A stretch of 14,955 nucleotides of DNA from JAKQEM01 sp964391185 (GTDB taxonomy: Bacteria > Patescibacteriota > Gracilibacteria > Peribacterales > Peribacteraceae). A model generated the notes under the pieces. That model was not told the origin of the DNA. It searched no databases and worked only from the letters and a program-made list of their open reading frames with translations. The stretch covers positions 1 through 14,955 of the forward strand of contig CAYMIX010000017.1 of assembly GCA_964391185.1 (NCBI GenBank). Reading direction: 5' to 3'. Both the position numbers and the translations under genes were made by a program. Of the stretch, positions 1-9,700 are shown one piece after another; the stretch's first letter is position 1, and each line of letters starts with the position of its first letter.

Positions 1-38
1 GCGTGTTTCGAAATGGCGAAAAAACTGGGGGTGCCAAC

Positions 39-245
39 ATGGGCGAAACGCGTCCGTATGTAGGGAGAGCCGTGTGGGCTTTCGCGTGGGTGCCAAAAGG
101 TAGGCGTGCCGGATTTGTGACGCACTTAGTCGACCACTCGCGAAGATCGTGCGAAACGAAAGCTGTGGAACTGTTAGGGCGCCCGTGGAAGGATATCTAC
201 GCCAGTGGCGGGCGTATCATAAAATGCCATCTCACACCAGTCTAG
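39..245 (+). CDS. small hypothetical phage protein (68 aa)
   Basis: I do not recognise this gene with certainty. It would encode 68 residues beginning MGETRPYVGRAVWAFAW and ending with a GGRIIKCHLTPV-like tail, with basic residues spread through the middle (KGRRAG, SRRSC). The ATG at 39 is preferred because a G-rich Shine-Dalgarno-like stretch (GGGGG, 27-31) lies 7 bases upstream. A GTG at position 3 in the same frame would add 12 residues but has its upstream region cut off by the window edge. It sits 53 bases upstream of the primase-helicase on the same strand and may share its transcript. Short basic proteins of this sort, alternating strands and ending in a Lys-Cys motif, occur among phage early genes, but no function can be assigned. 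The main doubt is whether it is translated at all. Confidence 0.5.
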   Translation: MGETRPYVGRAVWAFAWVPKGRRAGFVTHLVDHSRRSCETKAVELLGRPWKDIYASGGRIIKCHLTPV

Positions 246-246
246 C

Positions 247-298
247 GCCGCTGGTCGTAATCCTCTAAGCTACAAGAAAACGTCATGGAGAGGGCGGC
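247..298 (+). promoter_or_regulatory. leader with ribosome binding site of the primase-helicase gene
   Basis: The space between the small gene and the primase-helicase contains a purine-rich ribosome binding site GGAGAGGG (287-294) ending 4 bases before the ATG at 299, which supports that start. The right side of this site (AGAGGGCGGC, 289-298) can pair with GCCGC at 247-251 and CCTCT at 262-266, leaving a 10-base bulge on the left. Such a fold would hide the ribosome binding site. The pairing is seen in the sequence; a regulatory role is only a guess. I see no convincing sigma-70 promoter here. Confidence 0.3.
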
Positions 299-3142
299 AT
301 GAATTCATTCACGTCGCGCGTACTGCCTTCCTCCGGGTGGTACGTGCTGACCGTTGGAACGCCGAAGGGAGACGGGGAATCGTGGTATCGCAACTACCGG
401 TACGAGACGATCGAAGAACTCGAGACTGCGGCACGAAATTTCGACGTTCCCCCCAAGACAGTCTACTACGCGTTAGCCGCGTTCGACGGCAACGAAGACA
501 GCGAAACCGGAAAGATCACCCGCAAGGCAGTACAGACACGCCAATTTCGAACGCTAGCGTTCGATGTTGATGTTGGCGAGGGGAAACCCTACGCCACGCA
601 GCAAGCCGCCGCTACGGCGGTTCTGATGGCTTGCAGCACCCTCGACCTGCCTGAACCGTGCCTCGTTTCCTCTGGGTATGGCCTGCACTGCTATTACCCG
701 CTTACAATGGACGTCAGTACGCGCCAGTGGCGGACAGTATCCGAGGCGCTGCGCGACCTGCTGCTCGCCAACGGCGTTGACATCGACACCAGCAAAATCT
801 GCGAGCCGGCGATGGTACTTCGCCCCGTCGGAACGCAGAACCGCAAACAGGGCGTGGAGCGTCCGGTGCGGCTGGTCCAAGACACGGGGGACTTCGACCC
901 GTACGTTCTGTTTGAACGCATCCTCAAGCTCGCCAAGAGGGAGCCGGCTCCCGCGGGAGCGGCCAAGCGGGTTTCCGCAGTCGCCGATGCGGTCATGTCT
1001 GTCGAATACCCGCCGGCTAAATCAGAGGACATCGAAGCGAAGTGTCCGCAGATTACCGCAATCGCCGCATGCGGCGGCAACGTCGAAGAGCCCCTCTGGT
1101 ATGCAGCGTTGGGAATCGCGGGGTTCTGTGTCGACTCGGACGCGGTAGCCCTCCGGTGGAGCCGCGGTCATCCGAAGTTCGACGCGGTGAAGACGCTGCA
1201 GAAAATGGAGCAATGGAAGGTCAACAGCGGCCCCAGCTCATGCACACACTTCGAACGGATCAACAGCGCCCCATGTGCGTCCTGCCCCCACCGGGGGCGC
1301 GTCGGGTCACCGATTCAGCTGTCCGATTACCAGCCAGCGGCAGACACGCCGGCGGCAGTCGCCGCCAAGGCGATACCGATGCCCCACGGGTACCTTGTCC
1401 GCGGGTCCATGATATTCAAGACCGTAGGGGACGAGGTTATCCCGGTTAGTGAGTACTTACTTTATCCGAGCCGTCGGTACAAGGACGATCACTCGGGGAA
1501 GTCAATGTGCCTCGTTGAAGTGAACTTTCCGAAAGCCGGTTGGGGTACCGTGCCGCTCGAGATGGATACGCTCGGCGGCAGCACGAAAGACTTCCACACG
1601 TGGGCGCTCAACCATCAGCTCTTCATCGCCAACGAGCTGATGCTGAAAATGACAAGGACGTACCTCATGACCTACCTTCAGGAACTGCAGCGGGAGACGG
1701 ATTCCGAAGTGCTGTGTAACTCGTTCGGCTGGCTCGACGATACCTGCGAATCGTTTGTTCTCGGAGAGCGGCTTATCAAGAAATCCGTAACAGAAACGGT
1801 CCGACTTGGCGGCACAGCGGCGACGTTCGGCGCAACGTACTCACCGAAAGGCGATCTGCAAAAGTGGGTACAGGCGACGTCGATATTCAACGCTCCGGGG
1901 CTCGAGTTTCATGGGTTGGTGTTTCTCATGGGGGTGGGCGCCCCCCTGATGGTAGGGTCGAATCTGAAGTCTGTTCTCGTCAACATGTACTCGGCAGCCA
2001 GTGGGACCGGGAAGAGCACGACAGGTAGTTTCATCAACAGCGCGTACGGGAACCCCGAAAAAACCCGCCTGACCGTCGAAGATACGCAAAACGCCACCTT
2101 CAAGACGATGGGGGTGTACGGAAACCTGCCGATCTACATCGACGAGATTACGACGATCGACCCACGGTTGTTGCCGAAAACGGTGTACTTCTTGACGCAG
2201 GGTCGCGAGAAAAAGCGCCTTACGAAAGGCGGCGGGTTTCAAGAATCGATGGAGTGGGAAACCGTCTCTATCGCGTCGTCAAACCAAGACTTGTACGCTC
2301 TGCTCGCTGAACGGTTCTCGACTGACGGCGAAACCATGCGCATCCTGCAGTTCGAAGTGGGACCAAATGCGGTATTCGCCGAAACGTCCGGCGGAACGAA
2401 CGCCGGATATCAGCTCAACAAATTCTTGGACCGCAACCACGGGCTCATCGGGGAACCTTTCATCAAGGCGATACTCGAACTCGGAGGACCGCACGTTGTT
2501 TTCGAAGCTGCGCTGAAAAAATTCCATCGGACGTTCAACTTCGATTTTACGGGTAAGGAACGTTTTTGGCAGGCTGCTATGGTTATCGCGTACGCCACGG
2601 GGGAAATCTGCCGCGCAAGCGGGCTTACGGACTTCAACCACGAACAGTGCGTTCGGGAAGGGCTGCGGTACATCGTGCAGCTCAGGAAGGAAACGGATTC
2701 GACCAAGCTCGACTGCTTCGAAATCCTCGGCCAGTACGTCGGCGAGCATCAGAGCAAGGTGGTGTTCTGGAAGCACAACCGGAAGGAAGACCGCTCCCAC
2801 TATGTCGACCCTGTCCCAACGCATGAATGCGTTGCTCGCATGGAAATCGAGTACGACAAGACGAACCCGTTCAAGGGCGGGCGGCTGTACATCAATCAAG
2901 TCCAGTTCAACAAATGGTGCCGCGATCGCGGGGCCGACGTCCGCGGGCTTGTGGCGCAGCTCGCGGCTAACGGAGTGACGGTCCACAAGGATCGCAGGTT
3001 GAGCTTGATGCGCGGGACACCGGTAACGATGCCCGCAGTACGCAGCTACGAAATTGTCATGAAGCACGAGCGCTTCGTTGAGGTGATGCAACAGAACGCC
3101 GTCGGCGCGGGGCCGACAGAACTCAAGGTGGTGGCGGGATGA
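299..3142 (+). CDS. fused phage DNA primase-helicase (AEP-type primase plus P-loop helicase)
   Basis: The protein probably makes primers and unwinds DNA at the phage replication fork. Residues ~85-210 look like an archaeo-eukaryotic-type primase: FDVDV (D89, D91, likely metal ligands), SSGYGLH (124-130) and LRPVGTQNRK (174-183). Residues ~245-310 resemble a PriCT-type linker domain. A compact zinc-ligand cluster follows (C315, H317, C326, C329, then CPHRG), as often seen in phage primases. The C-terminal half is a DUF927-like helicase: a Gly-Trp/FVLGE region (477-489), Walker A SGTGKST (568-574), Walker B IYIDE (612-616), a sensor-like SSN (660-662) and a possible arginine finger near R672. 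Its 947 residues fit primase-helicase fusions of phages and plasmids. The next gene overlaps its stop as ATGA, so the two are probably co-translated. The fold assignments rest on motif recognition, not on a search; the helicase part is the surest. Confidence 0.85.
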   Translation: MNSFTSRVLPSSGWYVLTVGTPKGDGESWYRNYRYETIEELETAARNFDVPPKTVYYALAAFDGNEDSETGKITRKAVQTRQFRTLAFDVDVGEGKPYATQQAAATAVLMACSTLDLPEPCLVSSGYGLHCYYPLTMDVSTRQWRTVSEALRDLLLANGVDIDTSKICEPAMVLRPVGTQNRKQGVERPVRLVQDTGDFDPYVLFERILKLAKREPAPAGAAKRVSAVADAVMSVEYPPAKSEDIEAKCPQITAIAACGGNVEEPLWYAALGIAGFCVDSDAVALRWSRGHPKFDAVKTLQKMEQWKVNSGPSSCTHFERINSAPCASCPHRGRVGSPIQLSDYQPAADTPAAVAAKAIPMPHGYLVRGSMIFKTVGDEVIPVSEYLLYPSRRYKDDHSGKSMCLVEVNFPKAGWGTVPLEMDTLGGSTKDFHTWALNHQLFIANELMLKMTRTYLMTYLQELQRETDSEVLCNSFGWLDDTCESFVLGERLIKKSVTETVRLGGTAATFGATYSPKGDLQKWVQATSIFNAPGLEFHGLVFLMGVGAPLMVGSNLKSVLVNMYSAASGTGKSTTGSFINSAYGNPEKTRLTVEDTQNATFKTMGVYGNLPIYIDEITTIDPRLLPKTVYFLTQGREKKRLTKGGGFQESMEWETVSIASSNQDLYALLAERFSTDGETMRILQFEVGPNAVFAETSGGTNAGYQLNKFLDRNHGLIGEPFIKAILELGGPHVVFEAALKKFHRTFNFDFTGKERFWQAAMVIAYATGEICRASGLTDFNHEQCVREGLRYIVQLRKETDSTKLDCFEILGQYVGEHQSKVVFWKHNRKEDRSHYVDPVPTHECVARMEIEYDKTNPFKGGRLYINQVQFNKWCRDRGADVRGLVAQLAANGVTVHKDRRLSLMRGTPVTMPAVRSYEIVMKHERFVEVMQQNAVGAGPTELKVVAG
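939..962. repeat. palindromic repeat copy 1 (GCTCCCGCGGGAGC)
   Basis: The perfect 14-base palindrome GCTCCCGCGGGAGC lies at 947-960, overlapping a second perfect palindrome GGGAGCCGGCTCCC at 939-952. The 18 bases 945-962 recur exactly at 10205-10222. Here it encodes PAPAGAAK in a linker of the primase-helicase. Confidence 0.7.
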
Positions 3143-3477
3143 AAAATTCCAAAGGCGAAAAAATTCTCACCGACAAGCGGCGCCGAGTGCGGGCACTACG
3201 TAAGCGCAGGTCAAAGGAAGCCTACCACTACTACTGCTCGCTATGCCGCCTCGGGGATAAGGTGCCTGCGAACAAGGGGGTGTTCTCGTTCAGCCGAGGG
3301 CATGTCTCCGACGTCGTAGAGTTGTACGAACGGACGAAGCAGATGGGTTGTATATCGTTGTATGGGACTCGAGCCCTATACTCGCGGCAAATGGACTTGT
3401 TCGAATCACAGGCTATTTCATACGCGCAGTACGTGTCCTCGCGAAACTCCGGTTCTGCGACTGCGACTGCACCCTGA
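3139..3477 (+). CDS. small basic protein of unknown function
   Basis: I do not recognise this 112-residue protein. Its start ATG at 3139 overlaps the stop of the primase-helicase (ATGA), with a GGTGGTGGCGGG stretch just before it as ribosome binding site, so it looks translationally coupled. The N-terminal third is strongly basic (about a dozen Lys/Arg in residues 1-26, with KRRRVRALRKRRSK), which suggests nucleic-acid binding. A single CSLC pair (residues 34-37) is too little for a zinc finger. The middle (residues ~48-90) is mixed and probably helical. The last ~21 codons, rich in Ser/Ala/Thr, lie antisense to the conserved end of the HNH gene on the other strand, so that tail may be constrained by the partner gene. 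Position behind the primase suggests a replication accessory role; this is inference from context only. Confidence 0.6.
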   Translation: MKNSKGEKILTDKRRRVRALRKRRSKEAYHYYCSLCRLGDKVPANKGVFSFSRGHVSDVVELYERTKQMGCISLYGTRALYSRQMDLFESQAISYAQYVSSRNSGSATATAP

Positions 3478-3658
3478 GATTACCCCGCGAGTTCCCGCCC
3501 CCCTTGGCGATGGGGGTGGCGTGGTCAACGTCTTTTCCGTCGCCCTTGCGCACAAGCCCGGCGTCCATCATCTCTTTCCGGGCTGCGTTGCGCTTTGCGC
3601 GATTGCGAATCTGTTCCGGTTTGCCTTGGTAATTCGCGTACTCTTTCTTGTAGTCTCG
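3413..3658 (-). CDS. HNH-endonuclease-like protein, 5' end missing in the N gap
   Basis: Reading the minus strand from 3658 gives 81 residues without a stop, ending in TAG at 3413-3415. It starts RDYKKEYANYQGKPEQ, then has a basic RNRAKRNAARKE helix, and carries KGDGKDVDH (38-46), GGGNSRGNLRV (53-63) and NRSFARTRTARMK at the end. The DH, the downstream Asn in a GG.N...NL context and the basic flanks match small HNH-type proteins common in phages; Cys zinc-knuckle residues are absent. Known relatives are usually separate proteins of about 80-90 residues, so I think only a few N-terminal codons are missing. A fusion to the C-terminus of the giant protein cannot be excluded: the frames would join if the true gap length is 2 modulo 3. 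There is no start codon before the gap, so simple gene callers miss it or report another frame. It overlaps the convergent gene at 3139-3477 by 65 bases. Confidence 0.72.
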   Translation of the reverse strand, partial: RDYKKEYANYQGKPEQIRNRAKRNAARKEMMDAGLVRKGDGKDVDHATPIAKGGGNSRGNLRVQSQSQNRSFARTRTARMK

Positions 3659-3758
3659 NNNNNNNNNNNNNNNNNNNNNNNNNNNNNNNNNNNNNNNNNN
3701 NNNNNNNNNNNNNNNNNNNNNNNNNNNNNNNNNNNNNNNNNNNNNNNNNNNNNNNNNN
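3659..3758. other. assembly gap of 100 N (true length unknown)
   Basis: Exactly 100 N. The bases on the two sides do not overlap, unlike the second gap, so real sequence is missing. On the minus strand the gap separates the giant gene (last full codon at 3760-3762) from the HNH-like reading frame. It probably holds the stop of the giant gene and the start of the HNH gene. Confidence 0.95.
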
Positions 3759-6700
3759 ACGGCTCCATTTCGTCAGACATCTCTTCCTGCATCTTCTCAT
3801 TCAGAGACGTAATCCTGTCGATAAGTTTATCGTAATCCGGGGTACCGTAGCGAAGTTCTCCACGCGCCGCTTTCGCGATGGCCTCCTTATGGATGGCCCG
3901 GATTTTCTTCAGCCGCATCCCGAGGGAAGCCGCGCCTTCCGCCTGATTCAGCTCGATGAATTTCGGCCCAACGAAACCGGCCAGCGTGTAGAGCGCGTTC
4001 ATCTCAGCTCCTGTGATGCCGTGCTTATCCCGCATCAGGTCATAGAGCTGCCCGCCCTGCCGCGTGCCGGGCAGCGGCATGTTCGGCAACGACCCCTGCG
4101 CGAGAAACTTCGCAGTAGCCCCAACGTTCTCGTACCACTCGTTTGCAGGCGAGGTAATCTTTTCTCCGCGGAACGTGTCGTATCCGAACAGCGATTCGGC
4201 CAACAACACCAGCGGCCCCGAGGGCGTCATCGGAGCAGGCAGCTTCGCACCGAACACGGTCGCGCTACCCAGTCCGAGCAGATCGCCGGTGGGGAACAAG
4301 ACCGTCATATCGTAGTACGTCGAGTTGTCCCCAGTGTTCCACGGCATACGGATCGCTTTCGGCACTGGCAAGAGCCCGCCGAGGGCCCCCTGCCGCGTCT
4401 CCGGCAGGAACTTGCGCTCCTCGTCCTCGTCGCCTCCGGCGATCGCGTATCCAAGCGCATTGAGCCCGTGCAGTGCGGTAACCAGCGTAGCGATTTTCCA
4501 CGGCTTGAACACCGCGATGCGGAGCATCGCCGGAATCATCCGATACGGCCACGCGATAAACGGCAGCACCGTCTGTCGCGCCATGCTGATCGCGGGGGCT
4601 GTGATGTTGTAGTCCACAAACGCTTCGGATGCGAACTTGCCCGCGTCGGTGATCGACTTCCCGTCGTTGATGGCCTGCATGTACGCGGCGAGTCGGAAGA
4701 CGTTGTCTTCCGTCTGGTACGCCTTGTCCATGACGTTGCCCGCCGCCTTCAGCCCTTCCCACACGGTCAGGAGCTTCATGAGCCGAGCGTACTCGCCGAG
4801 CTTGGTCGAAGGCTCCCTCTTTTCGGTGCCGAGCATGTTGTCGACCAGCTCGCGCAGCTCGTCCCGCCGTACCTCACGAGTGTCGAACGAACCGATGTTC
4901 GCCCCGGACCGGTTGAATTCCTCGATAACGGGCTTCGCGCGGGCCTGCGCCGCCTCGTCGCCGAACAGGTAGTCCCGATACACGCCGATGGACCGCAGCA
5001 GCGCCGTTGCGGAGATGTCGTGGTAATACAGCAGCGAGAAGTTTGCCGCGACGTTGTTGAAGTGCGTGACGGGCGACCACGTCGTTTTGGTTTTCTTCCA
5101 GTACGTCAGCACCTTGTTCCACTCGGGGAACAGCGGCTTGTTCAAGACGCGAGCGTTGATGTCCGTCCAGATTCCGCGCGGAATCCACTTCCCCGCAAGC
5201 GCACCATACCGGTACCCGCCGGCGTCGTTCTTCGTACGCGGCACTTCAACCCAATCGCGAGGCTCGACCTTCCGCCCCATGTCCTTTTCGAACAGCTCGG
5301 CATCAAGGCGGGAATCGAACACCACCTTGTGCTCCGGGTGGTACTCCTCGCCCTTAACCTTCGGGTCACCAAGGTCGCGCAAGTAGTGGAACAGGTCCGC
5401 GTGCGCGATATCCTGCATGAGATGGTGTGCCGTAACCTGCAGCAGAAACCGCGGGTCTTGGATCGCGCCGGCAGCCGCCATCTCCTCATCCGTGTAGGGA
5501 CGATGGAACGTCAGCGTCTCGTCCTTCGACAAGCGCTTCTGTATCGTCCAGATCGGTTTACCCGGCACGTACTCGACATTCTCCCCCTCGTTGACTTCGG
5601 ACAGCGGGGTGCCCGGCGGAACGAAGAACGTCTCTACCGTACCGTTCGGGCGAACGTGCAAGACCTCGATATACCGACCGTCGTCGGTCTGTGTAACGTG
5701 GGACTTCGCCACGGTTTGCGTAACGCCGGTATCCTTCAGCGACAGCCCCGCAACGCCAGAGTGCGCCTTGAGCCCCGTCTTGCCGGCGAGGTCTTTCAGT
5801 TCGCTCAGATACCGACGCTTGAACAGCATGTACCCGTTAGCTTTCGCCTGATCGCTGTCGATGACCCCCGCAGCAACGGCCTGTTCCACGAGGTCGTTCA
5901 TCACCTCCTGCGCGGCGCGAATGGCCTCGAGTTGCTTCGGGGTGAACTCGTCTTGGATCGACTCGAACGGAGCGGTGCTGTTCAGCACGCGCGTAATGGC
6001 CGCGTACTGATCCGCGGGCAAGTCCCCGAGGGCTTTGACGAAGTCGTTGAGCGGACCGATCTTCGCAATATTCTGATTGTCGATAAGGTGTGCGGCGTTA
6101 CGATACTCGGGGGACTGCCCGTACTTGTCCACGACAGCATGCAGCGTATTGCGGTACCACACGCTCTTGCGCGCAGCGTACTTGCTCAGCGTCTCGGCAG
6201 CCTCCCACGCGGCCTTCAGCCCTTTGGTAACGCCGACGCCGGTTAGCGCGGCCTTGTACACCGCGTCGAGCATGGAGAGAGGCGTGGCCGAGTGCCGCTT
6301 CCACGGTTTGATGATCGACGTTTGCGACAAGACCCGCGATGCGTTCTTGAACCGCTCCGCGGCGACTTCGGGCGGGACTGCGCGAGCCTCTTCCCGCAGT
6401 TTCCGGGACGTCTCTACCTGCGTCTGTCGCGCGGCTTTCGACGCCTCGTGGGCCTGCCGCACGTCGGGGGTAACGGTAGTTTCCTCATCTACGCCCGGGG
6501 CGGCATCAATTCCGCCGACTTTCAGTCGCTTGCCGATGCCCACAGGCGTCGCATCCGTATCCGCTTGCGCTGCGGCAAGGAGTTCCGCGCTCGCCTCGAT
6601 GAAGTGGGACATCGCCGTATTCTCGCGGTTCGCCCACGACTTCCCGGTAAGGATGTGAGATAGTGCCGAAACGAATCGACTGAACACGGTAAGCGTAGTG

Positions 6701-9700
6701 CGGTACCGCGGGGTTCCCTTTTTCGTCAGCGACGTCTTTCCTTCCGCGTCCTTAACGACGTTCACAGAAGTCGTAGAGCCTGCGGCCACGTCTCGCGCGG
6801 GCAGCTTGGACTCATCTACCCGCAGGTTCTGGAGGTATTCTTGAAACGGGAGGTGCGTAAGACCGTACGTCAGGAATTCGGAGACTGCGGCGAATCGATT
6901 CGTCTCGTTCATGCCGGCGGTCGCGCGCAACGCAGATTTAAGTAGCGCGAGTTCGTCTGCGTCCAACGTCTTCGAATAGGCGTCGAACGCCTTCTCGTGG
7001 GCAGAACGAAATTCGTCGAACACCTTCGTAAACCGAACGAGCGCCGGAGTCGGCCGGTTCCAGTGTGCGCTGATGTACGCCATCGATACCGCATGGATCA
7101 GCTCGTGCAGCATCGTGCGCTCGTTGTGTCCGCCGAGGTACAGGTAGACCTTATGCTCGTCCGGTACGTACCGTCCGTTGGCCCGCTTTTTCGGATCGCG
7201 ACCAGCGACAATTTCGATGTCCGGTACAGAGTCCGGATTCGCCTTGACGAACGCCGTGAGCGTGCTCGACACCACGCGCCCGAGCGGATACGCACTGTGC
7301 CGAGAGAAATACTCCAACGCCTTGAGTACGCGGGCGTGCTTGTCGCCCTTCCCCATGATGTCGTTAAGCCGCGCCTCATCCGGCTCGGTGCGACCTTCGG
7401 CCGCGTTGCGTTCGTTGACCTTGCGGTTGACCTCCTCGCCGGACCAGTTGTCGCGAACAGGCGACCCGCGCATGCCGGCCATGAATTCGTTGCCGGCCAG
7501 CTCTCCTGTCTTGAACATGCGCCATGCTTGAGAGAATCGAATGTTCGGACTCGACTGCCGCTGCCCGGGTTTCTCGCGGTCTTTCAGGAACTTCATCGCC
7601 CGATCGATGTTCTGCTCGCCGTACTCATTCGCAAGCTGTTCGAGCGCCGTCGCGAGGGCCATCGTGTTGCCGCGCATCTCCTCCGCGTGTTTCGTCTGCC
7701 GCTTATTACTCTTGGCGGACGAGAACTGCGACACCTGTTGGTCCCGCGCCTGAATGAGACGATGGATGTCGGCATGCGGACCGTAGGGTTCGTACGTCAT
7801 ATCGCCTTCTTCGTTTTCCGAAGGCGCCTGATCCAGCATGCGTGCAATCGCGGCGATGTCGGCGTCGGACAGCGCCGCCCCGGCCTTCGCCTTACGCTTG
7901 GCCGTGTTCGCCGAACCCTTTTTTTCCTCGATGTCTGCAAGGCTGAGGTATGTCTGATCGTCCTTCAGCGCCTGCGTAACCGCACCGCGAAACTGCGGTG
8001 GAATGTCTTTCACGGCAGCGGCAAGCCCCGCGTCCCACTCCGGTTTCGTAATGCGGTTTTCCGAGAACAGGCGCCGTTTGACGAGCTTGACGAGCTGCCG
8101 CACCGCGTCCTTGCGCTCCGCGCCTCGGGTTGTGTAGAGCTTGACCCCGTCGACTTCGGTCGTGGCTCCCGTGGGAGCCGGCGGCTCCGGGGCCGGTGCC
8201 GGTGCCGGCGGAGCCGTTTCAACCTGAGTGAGCGGCGCAACAGTAGTAGGTTGCCCGCGCGGAGTGCGCCCAACAGGCGCCGGTACCGGAGCCGGTTGCG
8301 CCGCAGCAACATATTCTGCTGGAATCGTCGGTTTGCCGAACAGCTCCCCTTGTCCGGGAGACGCCTGCATCTGCTGTGCGGCAAGCAGTTGGGCTTGGCG
8401 TACTGCCTGCGCCATCCCTTCCTGATCGCCTGCGAGTTCCGCCGCTTGATACTGCGAGAACAGCTGCTGGAACTGCGGATTCGACGTAACCTGCTCGAGC
8501 CCCTGCCCGCCGTCAGGCGCGTTCAGGTCGAAGGGCGTCAGCGCCCCGGGGTCCGTAGGCGTTGTCGGCCGCAGAAAACTGGGCGCCGCCCGCCCCGCGG
8601 GCGCCGGAGGCTCCATGCCGCTTCCGCCGGGAACGGCGGTTTCGACCTGCACCGGAGGTACCGGCTGGGGAGCAGGAGGAGGCGGAGCCGGCGTCGGCCG
8701 TTCCATCGCGCCGAACGCCCCGCCGAGCACTGCGCCGGGGGCGAGAGAGCCGAAAAACGACTCTTTGTACCGCTCGACCGCGTCAGGGGCCATCAGGTCG
8801 ATGTTCGGATTGACCGACATGCGCCCGAGTTGGTTGATGCCCTCTTGGGCGACTTCGCCGATCGGTTCCTCGATGACCCCGCGACCTGCGCCCGCAACCG
8901 CGCGACGTACGGCGGACTCGGCAACGGCCCCCTTGAGCGCCTTACCGCCGAGGGCGCGCATCATCGCGCCGCCGGTACCCGTCATCAGGTCAACAGCCGC
9001 GTACGGCACAGCCAGCGCTCCCGCGACACCGAGGTCCGTCCTACCCGACGCTTCGAGTTGGTTCTGCGCAATATCCCCAACGGCCATGCCGTAACCGGCT
9101 GCGCTCATACCTGCAGCAGCACCGACGCGCGCAAGCGCGCCACCGATCCCACCTGCGGCCATCACGCCGAGCTGTGGTAGGTTACTGATAAGCGTGTGCG
9201 CCGCGTAGCTGCCGACGTTACCCGGCGTTACCTCGCGGTACGACTGCGGGAACTCGTTGTAGTACCCCAACTCGCCGGCGTACTGTGCAGAGTTAGTGCT
9301 TACTTCGCGCCCCCACTTCGACAGTCCCTGTGCACCCGCAGCGTCACCGAGCGCCGCCCCTAGGGCCCCGCCGATTCCTTTGACGCCCTCTACTCCTTGT
9401 TGCCACGACTTCCCCGCGTTGGAGGACGGCATGCGCCGACGTGCATAGAGTTCGGCGTCCTCGGGGGTCCAAGGCTGGAAACCGTTCGGCAGCGGCGCCG
9501 TGCCCGGCTTGAGGTGCTCCCCGGTGAAGATCGAGTGAACGATTTCGCGATCGCTCGTCTTCGAATCGTAGGTCTTCCCGTTGATGTAGACCTGACCCGC
9601 GTCGTTCCAGCCTATCTGCGGGGCAAGTTTCTGAGGAGGCGCCGACGCAGGAGCTGCGCCAAAGGCCGCGAGAACCTTGGGGACATACGCACGAGTCTCC

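Noticed and set aside
3..38. GTG at 3 as start of the first small gene
   Set aside because: Its upstream region is missing and the ATG at 39 has its own G-rich ribosome binding site, so the shorter form is preferred.
3568..3658. C-terminal tail of the giant protein beyond the first gap in the frame implied by 100 N
   Set aside because: The tail has no recognisable pattern, whereas another frame of the same bases encodes a clear HNH-type protein. The count of 100 N is a placeholder and cannot set the frame.
3595..6246. Long plus-strand open frame (883 codons) opposite the giant gene
   Set aside because: It is antisense to well-supported coding sequence, is extremely rich in Arg/His/Pro, shows no motif, and runs through the N gap. 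High G+C sequence gives such shadows.
6997..9180. Long plus-strand open frame (727 codons) opposite the giant gene
   Set aside because: Same reasons: Arg-rich shadow with no domain, covering the zincin and linker regions of the true minus-strand gene.
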